This document shows, one piece after another, positions 1 through 11,100 of a stretch of DNA of 64,000 nucleotides. Position 1 is the first letter of the stretch; the number at the start of each line of letters is the position of its first letter. The stretch spans positions 1,161,501 through 1,225,500 of the forward strand of contig JAFEUB010001412.1 of NCBI GenBank assembly GCA_024529925.1. The letters are read 5' to 3'. The notes under the pieces are model-generated. The model searched no databases, was not told the origin of the DNA, and worked only from the letters and a program-made list of their open reading frames with translations. A program made the translations under genes and the position numbers. Source of the stretch: Ophthalmolycus amberensis. Lineage: Eukaryota > Chordata > Actinopteri > Perciformes > Zoarcidae.

Positions 1-24
1 GTATATATATATATATATATATAT
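1..24. repeat. (TA)n microsatellite at window edge
   Basis: TA repeats run from the first bases and may extend left of the window. Confidence 0.9.
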
Positions 25-829
25 GTGCAGATATTTTCATGCATGAATGAAGAGGACTCTTATTCTCTGGGTGTTTTTACGTTTGTATATTTCACATTTT
101 ATCTTCTGCGTGTCATGCACTGTGGGATGAGACACTGGTCTGGTCTTGACTCGGTCTCACTCGGCCTTGGTCTGGGTCATGACTTGGTCTCAGGTTTAGG
201 TGGTCTTAAATACATAAGTTGTGGTTATACTGTATAACATGTACTGTTTACATGAAGCTAGTCAATAAATCAGCATTTTGCTAATTGAAACAAGATAAGA
301 AAGCTTTAAGTAATAATGATAAGTCATGATAAGGCGTTTGGACTGATGGCGCAGGGAGAGGACAGTCTCAATGTAATATTCAAGACACACACACACAGGG
401 TATTAATTGTCATGGAACACTGCCACCTTGTGGGAGATCAATATAACTGCATCCGAAGACTGCCTCAATGCTCTATTTATCAATAAATGTAGTAAATGAA
501 GATTTTAGAATAAATGATCCTTAAATAAAGCAGTAAAAATACAGTACTACATGGTGAACACTATAAGAAGCTGTGTCCTGTATACATTAATTCAACTTTT
601 ACTGTTATATCTGATTATTTGTGTTCAATATTTGATAGACCGAGTCTCACATACAGTCTCTGCTCCTGAATTGTTAAACTAACAACACTCCAAGTTTGAA
701 AAATGTAAATTGACCTTGAATGTGGCTGAACATAACCTTTTTATATTCTATGTACTAGGTGTAACGATGTCTCAAGTTTCAGGAAGAGGTTACTCAGACA
801 AGTCAATTATGTCGCATAGGCATAGTTTG
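25..829. other. Upstream intergenic DNA
   Basis: A patch at 130-210 repeats GTCTTGACTCGGTCTC-type motifs, a degenerate tandem. The rest is AT-rich without recognised features. Confidence 0.4.
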
Positions 830-1145
830 ACATATTTGGAAATACTGTATATTGTCCGGTATTTACAATGTTGCTGAGAGATAGATGACAAGATAAACAC
901 CACCTGAGCCAGCAGCTGGTTAGCTTAGCTTAGCACAAAGACTACAAACGGGGGTAAACAGCTAGCCTGGCCTTTTCCACAGGTAACAAGATCTGCACCT
1001 CTAAAGCTGACTAATTAACATGTTGTGTCTTGATTTGTTTTTTTACTGTAAAAAAACCCCAGAAGTGTAACAATTGGTTTTATTACCAACATCTTTGTGT
1101 TGGCTGGGCGCTGGGAGTCTCTGCTGGTTGCCTGGCAACTGCTCA
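830..1145. repeat. Dispersed repeat, TTAGCTTAGCATAAAG family
   Basis: AGCAGCTGGTTAGCTTAGCT, ACAGCTAGCCTGGCC and CTCTGCTGGTTGCCTGGCAA match the other family copies. Boundaries are approximate. Confidence 0.6.
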
Positions 1146-3499
1146 ATAAGTGTATTTCATAAAATGTCAACTATCCATTTAATGGGAAATAATCCAATTT
1201 CTCTGTTTTCTTTTAACCCCAGTACGTTCTCACTGCGCCTACCTGCCCTATTGTTTTACCCGCCCTTACAGAACAACAAGGTTCCTGATGATAACGCCCG
1301 ACGATCATGAAGAAGAACACCGTGGGGTTTCCCTCCAGAGATGTTTGACTAATTGGTAACTTGCTCTGAAGGATCTGATTACCCACATCACAGCCTTGTG
1401 CTATACAGGATGGCTAGCCTGAAGAAAGAGGTCTCAGTTACCGAGAGACACAGATGGGAGGTGGTAAATACCCGAGTCGACCGCCACACAGAGACAAATA
1501 AACAATATGGTGCTAAAAAGCTGCATGTGCCCAATTTGAGAGAGAGCGAGTAAATACTTTCTTTTGTTATGTACGCTCCTGCTTCAGTGGGGTTAGAAAA
1601 TTCAGACATTCATTTATCACGACAATGCATGATGATATGAAAGCCAGAATTGTTCAAATGGATTTTCTCAACGGGCACCGTGATGTGCAATCCTCTCAGA
1701 TCATTTATTCAGGCTCCAATTCAATCTAAAAATGAAAGACTCGCTGTGACCAGTGGCTCCTGTGGTGATGTGATAAGAGAGACCGCAGCATTCGTATCAA
1801 GGAAATTCTCCTTCATATTGTATGTATCATCTTCTTCTTTTTTTTTAAATCAATTTTTCCCGCTGAGCCAACAGGCAGCTGGGGCATCAATGGGTAAAAT
1901 AAGGGTGATTTGGGTTGTAGTTAATGAGATGTACAGTGGCTTTCTGCATGCTCCCATCAGGCACCACTAATCGGAGGTGGCTAAAATGACCCAATGATGA
2001 ATCCCCGAGAGCTAATCCCCCTCTTCTCTCCGTGTCCTCGGCCCAGCAGATGTTTTCTCTTTGACCCGCACAAAAGGCCTCTGTTTTTGTTTCCAGGCTT
2101 GTCCATTCCTCAAAGGTCACAGGTCACTGTGGTCTCAGGGTGAAGCTGTCACTGTAACTCTAAACATTTGACAGCCATCAGAGCGTGGTGAAAACGCAGT
2201 CCCAGGGTAGAGGGCTGCCTCATGATTACTTTCAGTGAAGACCTACTTTCCATATGCTGATGCGGTTGAGAGCACACACACCAACACCCTGAGATTGAAT
2301 TACAGTGGTTGCTGGGGAAGCCTCCGGGAGAGGGCCGGTCTAACTTTAGACACAGGGGGTCGTATTTGTCATGGGACGGTCCTCTGTAACAGACATTAAA
2401 GGTTAACTTAAATGGTTCAAATGTGAACTGAATCAATAGCTGAGTGATTCGTGTTTGGACCTGCGCAAAAATGCCAAAGCGTGGGATTTAATGACCCATC
2501 CTGTAGTCTTAATTATGAAATATGTCTGACAATTTGAAGCCCAACAAAACAAAACAAAAATAATTTATTCAAATATGACAGACAGGACAACTGATATGAA
2601 TTCTGAAGATCTTTACAAGGTTTAAAAAAGTGCATTGCACACAATAGAAACTTTAAGCTATGAATGTTTTTTTATATACCATAAAAGCTTTAATTACACT
2701 TGAGTTAAAGTGGTCTCTTCCAAGAAACAAATCCATATCTGTGGAGTCATCTCGAAAACTCAGAACCTGCTCCAAATATAAACAGATCTATGAAACATGT
2801 ATTAGCTTAGATGAAATATTTGCGTGCAGAAGAACATAAATATGTGTGACATGTGAAGTTAGAAATGGAAATATGAATGGAGCTGATTTTAGAGCAAAAG
2901 GTAAAGCAAGGCAACATGAAGCTGGAGGCTAATTCAAAACTTCTGGCAGAGACACGGACAAACATGGTGGTGCATACAAATGTGTGTGAACCTGCTGTAG
3001 AGTAGAATTGTTTATCTGTTTCGTCTCCCTGCTGGTGGTGGAAGACTCAACAGGTGTGTGTAACCCTGGATCACCAGAAATAGAAGAGACTTAAAACGGC
3101 AGCAGTAAAAGAAGCCAGAGGGAGGATTTTGATCCGGTCATTCAAATTGCAGAAAACCCCAAACTAACTCAGGTTAAACGATTTTTGTTCGAGGGGTTGA
3201 ACTGCAGTATGAGATGTTAGATTTGTTTTTAAACAAACTGTGCGTTGATGAAGGGTTTGTGTCACGACTGCTTTGTGGTGTGTCTGCTGAAACACGCCTT
3301 CAGTTTCCAGTGTATTAGGTAAATCTAGTTAAAACTAATACAAGGGCCATGCAATGAATCCTGTCTTAATTAAGGTTATAACAATAAAAGAGGGGCGCAA
3401 AAGATTTACCTTCAAAATGTCCATGAAGTTTCAATCTTTGAAACAAAGCTAAACACGACAACCTTCATGTCGGCAGGATAGGGCTGTTTTATGAGACCG
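1146..3499. other. Upstream intergenic DNA
   Basis: No gene. 1600-2450 is less AT-rich and includes the DR1 element at 2114-2126. 2500-3400 is ordinary AT-rich sequence. Confidence 0.4.
2114..2126 (+). promoter_or_regulatory. Perfect DR1 nuclear-receptor response element
   Basis: AGGTCA-C-AGGTCA: two consensus half-sites spaced by one base. Such DR1 sites bind COUP-TF/NR2F, HNF4, RXR and PPAR dimers. It is 5.8 kb upstream of the nr2f6 start codon. Confidence 0.55.
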
Positions 3500-4010
3500 C
3501 ATCTTCAGCTTGGTGTACCTTAAAGAAACTGAAAGGATAAAGTTTATATACAATCTGAAATCTATTTCTGAATGTTATGTTTGTGTAAAATTAGCAAATC
3601 GCTCAAGTTAAAATGATGGCGAAGTTATTGCCGTCGCTATCTTGGTTTTTTTTCGCAACCAGATGTGACATGAGAGGGCGGAGCAAAGTACAACCGGACG
3701 CTGAATCAGACATTTCTTAGCCAACCAAAAAGGGTCCAATTAACTTTCATGAACTGAAAGCAAACAGTGAAAGGGTTAAAGATGAAAGACGAAAACACAG
3801 ACGACTCAGACTGGAAAACGCCATGGTAGCGACCTGTCACTCACAAGGTAGCTCCGCCCCTAACATACTCTGCTTTATGGTCTATTTGACTCTACATGGG
3901 ACCATCATTTACTAAATGAACATGATGCTGTACTGAAGACCTGAAACTAGAGACTGCAAAGTCAAACTAATATTTACTGAGTTCCAATTTGACTTCAGTG
4001 ATGAAACACA
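3500..4010. repeat. Dispersed fish repeat
   Basis: GAGGGCGGAGC, CCTGTCACTCACAAGGTAGC, CTGCTTTATGGTCTATTTGA and GGGACCATCATTTACTAAAT are, from memory, hallmarks of a repeat widespread in percomorph genomes. No coding content. Confidence 0.5.
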
Positions 4011-4419
4011 TTGATACACTTAGGGTTTGGGCTGTTTCACACACATCCATTCACTCATTTGGGGTATTGCATATATATTTGAGGGAACACACTACTGATA
4101 TGTGTGTGTGTGTCATCTGAGATGTGGCCAAGTGTGGTAAAGCAGCCAATACTGCACCAGGAACGGCGACATTTTTACTTAACCTGACCCTTTTATGTTT
4201 GGTCTAAATAGAGTTTTTGAACTGCAACTCACTATTAAACTGCTACACTGTCTCTGTGTGCGTTGTACTGTACATCTGTTGGGTTGGCAGCTTGGCAGAC
4301 ATCTTATCTTTTTGCAACATTTGCGGTCTTGCATTTCTGCATTGCTCGCTGGGAGCAACTACATTCCCGACTGTCGGTTCAAAGGTCACGTCACTCCGGC
4401 CCTCGGGGGTTTCTCTCAG

Positions 4420-5201
4420 ACACACACACACACACACACACCCTGAAGTGGAAATGTTAGGCAGCATATCTTTCAGTCTATAGTATAGTTCTTCTTCTTT
4501 AGGGAAATATTCAGTCTGTTCAAATTATATTTTATTGTAAATGACCGACTAATTGTCGATATTCTGCTGCAATTTGGTGAAGAAAGGGTAAAGCTACATG
4601 GAAGACGACATAGAAGAAGTCCAGTGTCCAGAGCACTGGAGCAGCGTTAAAGCAAGATGAGGCAAGCCTGTCCGTAATGGGGAGCTCGAATTTACTGAAT
4701 GCGACTGAAATAAATATCAAAGTGAACATTACCACCAGTATAACGGCGTAGCTTCTGACACGGACATCAGTGATCAGAAAATGTATGCGATTACATCAGA
4801 AAATTGACTCAAAAAGTTTCAGTTAAATTAAGACTGAGATGATACCTCCTATTAAAATACAAACAAAAAGCAGCAAACAAGAATTAAAAACGTCTTCAGT
4901 ACAAAACGATTGATTAACAGCTCTGTGTTATCTCATCTTCTCACACACAGAGTTTTACAAGCACCCTTTATTTGACAAGCCTAATCTTTCCCAACACAAA
5001 AAGTGACAATAAGCAGGCAGTGGCCTAATTAAAGGGACTTTCATTCAAATTAACACACACACACAAAACCCTCTGATGATCCATTAGCTGCACAATGGCC
5101 AGGACAATGCGTCTCTGTCTCACACACACACACACACACACACACTGTTCTCCAGGGGGTAAAGCTGGGTTTAGATTTAGGAATGCCATATAAGTGTGTG
5201 T

Positions 5202-5233
<32 letters not shown>

Positions 5234-5927
5234 GATACCTTTAAAATCTCTGTAAACACTCTTTAGATAAGACAACAGGTTCCATATAGTGAATCTCTCA
5301 GGGGACCGACACTTTCATCTCGCCATATCTACACCCCCCCCCCCCAAAGAGCTGCACATCTACAAGCAGATTCAGCACTTATCTCCTTCAGCTCTTATCC
5401 AGGGCTGCTGTGCGTCCTCCCCTCCCCTTTATCTGCATTTGACCCTGGGCTTTTTAGCGTGGCAGGGGTGTGAGAGTCGGTTTGACCTCTCGGGGTAACC
5501 TCGAACACAAATCACTGTGTGCTCCACACAGCGCTGAGACAGAGGGCCTTGAGCAAATGAGCAATGACCACGAGAAGGTAACCTTTACCTCCCGCACAAT
5601 AAGCCCTTCTCAAGCGGGCTGCTCTCACACATGTCAGATCAAAGTGTGTCATTCAAATGGGAAAGATATCACCGCCCTTTGAGAAATAGAGCTCAGCTCG
5701 CTGCTGTTTTGCACGGCTTCTTATAATGTGTACCGCAATGCCGAAACCCCCCCCCCCCCCAACCCCAACATTTGATTGCTTTCTAAAAGACAAAAGGGCA
5801 GGCAGGAGCTCTGCTTGCTTGTATTTGTTGCAAGGCTTCGGGGTAATCCGGTATTGTCGGAGGTTTTTTTTGAGGCCTTGGGGTCATGCTCTCTGCGTCT
5901 CTGAGGAGAGAGATCCTCCACATCCTT

Positions 5928-5962
<35 letters not shown>

Positions 5963-6399
5963 ACATACTGCCCCACACAGCCCACTCTCTTTGCTCTTTG
6001 ACTCCAATGGCCATATAAGGCAGCCAGCACCATGGAAACCGCAGGGCTTGAATAGCAGTGTCAAATCCCTGGAAGCACACACACACACACACACACCCAC
6101 ACACACAGCCCCCTCCCCCTCTGCACACACTCTCCTCCCTCCCTCCCTCCCTCGCTTTGCTTGATCTCTCTCTCAACACACAAATAGGTTGGATGAAAAC
6201 AGACAAGGGGAAAGAGGGGCAAGGAGGAAAAACAAAGCAAACGCCGAGAAATCCAGCCTGTCTCCGGCTGTGGCCATTTTTCTTCAATCATAATTTGATT
6301 TGTGGACTCTGAAGCCTGAGAGAGACCGAGGGGGGGGAAGAGAAGCACCCGTCCCTTCCACCCCCACCTCCTATTTGCCTGAGCCATAGGGAAAGGCTT

Positions 6400-6444
<45 letters not shown>
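4420..6444. repeat. Cluster of CA/GT microsatellites and homopolymer runs upstream of nr2f6
   Basis: Tracts: (AC)n about 4420-4442, (CA)n 5121-5144, (GT)n-(G)n 5194-5232, C-runs about 5332-5345 and 5747-5761, (GT)n about 5931-5958, (AC)n about 6078-6107 and (AC)n 6402-6444. DNA between tracts is unique-looking. Low-complexity open frames here are artefacts. Confidence 0.9.
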
Positions 6445-6447
<3 letters not shown>

Positions 6448-6639
6448 TGAAAAGCAGCACAGTGGGCTAGGCCGCAAGTCATTAGTTCTTGGTGGGCAAG
6501 CACTGACAAAAGGCTCGGGGAGAGAAGCCCGCATGAGTGCCTGGAGAGCAACCACAGGGACTATGGAGGGCTGAGCAGACGGACACTCCTGCTTACTTGA
6601 TTTTTTTTTTTTTTTGTGTTGTTGTTTTGGGAAGGAAGC

Positions 6640-7071
6640 AACGCGGAGGATCTCGTCACAACCGAGCACTCGTGCTACAACAAGCAGGGAAGCGAGAGAG
6701 ATCACTTCCTTGTGTCGAGGATCTACTTGTGCATTTCGGAGGCGAGAGCAGGAGGTCCACGTCGCCTCGTCTGCAGCCACTGCAGCCGGCGGCGCCTCAA
6801 AGAAGAAGAAGAAGGAGAAGAAGGAGAAGCTGCACGACCACATGAAAGTGATGTTGTTGTTGTGTGGACATCAACTTGTTTTTGCGTGACGTGCGATGTC
6901 TTCTTTGTGGGTCACAATGCTGCCGCCGCTGGCTGCTGGATTACAGCAGAATAGGAGAGCCGTGTCTGCGCTCTCTGCCTCGCTGGATGGAAGGAAGATC
7001 TAGAGCGAGAAAAGGTTTTATTTTCCCGGCGAGGGGGAGAAGCCATGGACACACAGCACATTGACATCGAG
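6640..7071 (+). promoter_or_regulatory. nr2f6: Candidate nr2f6 promoter-proximal region and 5' untranslated exon
   Basis: This stretch is richer in CpG and purines than its surroundings and ends in a strong splice donor (ATCGAG/GTAAGCG at 7071/7072), about 850 bp before the nr2f6 start. An ATG in good context (GCCATGG) at 7045 opens a 9-codon frame into the donor. Joining to candidate acceptors near 7814 or 7920, or directly to exon 2, brings early stops, so it would act as a short upstream ORF. No TATA box is evident. The start of the exon is not defined; (AAG)n and (GTT)n-like runs lie within it. The role is inferred from position and donor only. Confidence 0.45.
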
Positions 7072-7258
7072 GTAAGCGTGACGTCATTTCTAGAGGGATT
7101 TAGGGGTGAATCTTTCGGTGGACAGCTGCCTTATATGAGCGAGGACAAATTGAGTGTTAGGGGTGCTTTAAGAGGGCTGGTCAAAGACTTTCCAGGCATG
7201 TGCTAAGGCTACACAGAGGTCCTTTTTCAGCCATTACTGTTGCTACAGAGACAGAGCT

Positions 7259-7315
<57 letters not shown>

Positions 7316-7922
7316 GGGGGCGATTTTCACCTCATGTCATTCGCTCGCGATTCTATTCTGCCGTTGCTGCTGTCTTGTGGGAGAATGTGTGCTGCATACG
7401 TTTGACTCATTGTTTCCTGTGAAAGGTTCCCTGGCTGGAGGGCGAGACCGCTCGACCGAGAAGGCTGCTTCTCAGACAGCAATCTGTCTGAAGGAAAAAA
7501 GGACAAAACAACACACGGAGGCTACGAGCTGGAGAAGAGAAGAAGAGGAATTGAAATCCACAGGCATGCAACACTAAAAAGTTGCCACAACGAGACTGTT
7601 TCCAGGTCATAGTGGAGTGGGAGGAGACTGATCGGCTCTTGTTTTTTTTAAATATGCCAAACACCCTCCTCTTAAATGCTGTAGCCTTTTTTCTTTACCA
7701 TTGACACGTTGTTTAGCTTGATGACTTTGTTTTCTAAGTTTTGATATTATGTGCTCAAAAGATTTGATTTCCAAGTGAGAGCACGGGTGAGCAGAACATA
7801 CCGACTCTCTCCAGGTGAGGGCAAACACACTCCGGACTTTCTGACATTTATGTACCTCGACAGCAGCCAGACATCTTGGCTGCCTGTCCCTGTTTCCTCT
7901 GCCGTGGTTCGGTAACCAAGCG
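7072..7922 (+). other. Non-coding DNA between candidate leader exon and nr2f6 start
   Basis: It contains a long (GT)n tract (7261-7304) running into GA repeats. Possible acceptors lie at CTCTCTCCAG (ending about 7814) and at CAAG (7920). No additional coding exon was recognised. Confidence 0.5.
7261..7304. repeat. (GT)n microsatellite
   Basis: About 22 GT units running into a GA tract, between the candidate leader exon and nr2f6 exon 1. Confidence 0.95.
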
Positions 7923-8191
7923 ATGGCCATGGTGAGTGGGGGCTGGGGAGATCCCAACGGGGGCACCAACGGACTGGGGGACAAGAGCTACCTGAAGGGG
8001 GAGGAAGAAGACAGATCTCCCCAGGCGGGAGGGAGCGACATGGAGGCCGGAGACGACGACAAGTCCTGCGTGGTGGACTGCGTGGTGTGCGGGGACAAGT
8101 CCAGTGGGAAACATTACGGCGTCTTCACGTGCGAGGGCTGCAAGAGCTTCTTCAAGAGGAGCGTCAGACGCAACCTCAGCTACACTTGCAG
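7923..8191 (+). CDS. nr2f6: nr2f6 coding exon 1 (N-terminus and first zinc finger)
   Basis: It begins at the ATG of MAMVSGGWG and ends in phase 2 (TGC AG, then GTGAGC donor). An acidic linker (GEEEDR, EAGDDD) precedes CVVCGDKSSGKHYG. A second ATG two codons in gives an alternative start of little consequence. Confidence 0.95.
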
Positions 8192-11100
8192 GTGAGCGGG
8201 GCATTGTGGGTGATTTCGTGTCTCTCTCCCCCCCCGCCCCTTCTGTTTAGTGGTCTGATAATCGTTTTTTTTTTAAATCCTGCTGAAAACTCAAAGTGTA
8301 GGCAACAATGTCACCTGAATTTATAGCGACACAGGTGTTAAAATGCATTGCGTTGTTTCCATATGAACGTATAGTTCTTACAAAGTACAGATGAGTCTAA
8401 ATATTAAACTCATAACGCCACGATGTATTTCTGCCATTTGAAATTGAAATTTATTCATCAATAAATATAGCATAAAGACAAGTTAACCGTTATAGTTACA
8501 CAAAGCAATGTCTACAAACAAAACATACATTATCTAGTGTGTCTAAGCTGAAACAATCTCTGTTTCTATTTTAATTGCATTGTTCTATTTCTATTTTGAT
8601 CATTTGAGCAAGCTAACAGGCCAAGCCTTGTCTGGTTCCAGCCTCTCTTTCAAATGTGATAATGTTCTGCTTTTTTCTGTCTTTTATGATGGTACACTGA
8701 CTATAGTTGTGTTTTGGACTCTTGGTCAGATAAAACAATAGCTCCAGGGCAAACAATGACTTGATTTTTGTGAAATGTGTGGCAGGTTTATTGTTGATTG
8801 CAGCTTTGCTACAGTATGTCTGTAAAGCCTTCCACACACAGAACCATTCATAAAGATGTCTCTATAATCTAGAGCTAGATCCACATCCAAAAAGTTAAAC
8901 AAAGACTTTCGTTGTCATTAAAGAGAGATAAGAACTCTTTGACTGTTTTTTTAAACTGTTAATGACTTTCCACATACAGTTTTAAGTTCCACATTATGTA
9001 TATTATGATCATGAGTTTTACAATAAATTGATATCATTTAAGTCGATGGAATGTCAATAAATAGTCACAATTTATCAGAGACCAGGGTGATATCTTCACA
9101 TGGCTTGTTTTGTCTGACCAAAAAAATACCCAAATTTACACGTTCCATTGAAAACTAAATATGAAAAGAAAAGCAGCAGCCCATCACATTAAAAACAATG
9201 AGATGCAGAGAATGTGAGAAAAGACTGGAACAATAAACTGATTATTTTGAATTATCAAAAAAGTTGCAAACATTTTTTTCAGTTGATTGAGTTATTGATT
9301 AATCAACTAATTGTTTTGCCTCTACTTAAGTACACAGTTGAGATATGTGACTGAAGTCACGTTGCTGAAGTAACAGTGAATGATACGATGGTAATGTTGC
9401 CTGCAGCCTTATGGTAAATCTGATGCAATATTAATGTTCAAGAGCACTTTAATAGGAAGGGAAGACTGTGCATCACTGAGCAGTAAAGCAGGATTGGTTA
9501 CACATTTGGCATTAAGTTTGGATGGTTTTGAAACCACTCGATTAAGGGCAAAGCATATCACACAGTCTGACACTGCATTAGTACAAAACCATTCATTCCA
9601 GTTCCTAAAACTCAAAAGAAATTTGTTAAAACACCTATCGTCCTCTAATGAAATGTTTCTGTTCTCAGGTCGAACAGAGAGTGTCAGATTGACCAGCACC
9701 ACAGGAACCAGTGCCAGTACTGCCGACTGAAGAAGTGTTTCCACGTTGGCATGCGCAAAGAAGGTATCTGTCCACCCTGATCCAGAAATCCCCCAACCAT
9801 TGTGATCCCTTGGAAAAGGATTGGAGACACTGTGGGACACACTGTCATTGTACATGTGCAATATTGAAAATACTGCAAATGAATTGATCTAAAAAAGTAA
9901 TTGATGTATTCAGTGAGCAGTTCCATTACTTCAATCAGCTGCTCTTAGAAAGATAGAAAAAAATCAATCATAGTTAAATTTGCCTTTGTCATTATCTTGC
10001 CTCTTCTGCTCCACAAGCTCCATAGTGCAGAGAAAATGGCAAACATGTCTGCCGTCTTGGCCCTATCATGGCTAAGCAAGCCATGCGTGTCAGCTCAATG
10101 CCATGTACTAAGTGGCTTAATCGAGTGCCCGTGTGAGAGTGACTGAGAGGTAGACAGTGCTAAGACACCTGTGTCCCGGAGCATTAAGCCTCTGGTTGAA
10201 GCTGCAGAAACCCTCGGCCGTGTTGGTTCGATCAGTCAGAAATCCAATACGGGGATTTCACCTGAAGTGATGGCGCCCGTAGTGAGGCGTCGTTCAACGT
10301 CACGGCGATGGATGCACAGAAACCGATCATGTAGCAGATGAAGGTTTGTGATTTTTAAATAGAAGGGTATCTGGTGTGTCTCGTACTCACAAGTCGTAAG
10401 GTATGCTAATGAGACACATTATGGCTCCCTGCAGAGATGCTGCCTCTGCTTAACCACCCCCACAGAGAGGTCAGGGTCAGATGCATTCCTGGGGCTGGAG
10501 TGGATTCAGTGTCTTGCTCTAGGACGGATGCTTACCAGATAAATTCACATCCCCAAATGAACGCTTCTCTCATCAGTAGTCATCCCTGCTGCCTTGGGTT
10601 TCTCAGTAACGCTGTCTGTCAGGGTCATGGGGATTTTTCGGAGATGTTCTTTTCTCAAAGGGTGTTTTTGAGCGTAAGATAAATCGGTGTGTATAAAGAT
10701 TGGGGTATAGTAAGGTTTCTGCAACAGCATGTTGTAATTCTCCTCCAGACTGAATATTTCAGAGATTTTAAATTTTGAATGGAGACTGGATTCTTGTCTC
10801 AGAGTCTTTGTTTTATTTCCATGCAGTAGATAACCTTCATCTAGCCCGACCATCGCAGGAATATTTCTCCTCTCTTTCATGCTGCTCTTGAGGACTCAGT
10901 CTTGGCTTAATTGGGCCTCCTTTAATCTTGAAGAATAGTTTCAGGTTGAGCCTGTCTGCTGATAATCTGACGTACACCGCTGGCTGAACTCAGTTTTAAT
11001 TTTTCGTTCTCTCCGTTTTCTTCTCCAAATCCCCTCCTACACCTCCCCTTGTCCTTCACCCCTTTCTCCTCTTTTTATCTACTTCACGACCCCTTGCTTT

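Noticed and set aside
5721..6287. 188-aa minus-strand open frame upstream of nr2f6
   Set aside because: Built from CA/GT arrays (runs of Cys-Val and His-Thr) and pyrimidine tracts, with no family motif or splice support.
6061..6843. 260-aa minus-strand open frame overlapping the nr2f6 leader
   Set aside because: Low-complexity translation of microsatellites and (CTT)n; antisense to the likely leader exon, no domain recognised.
7045..7071. MDTQHIDIE as the first exon of a separate gene
   Set aside because: Only nine codons and no continuing exon found; treated as a leader ORF instead.
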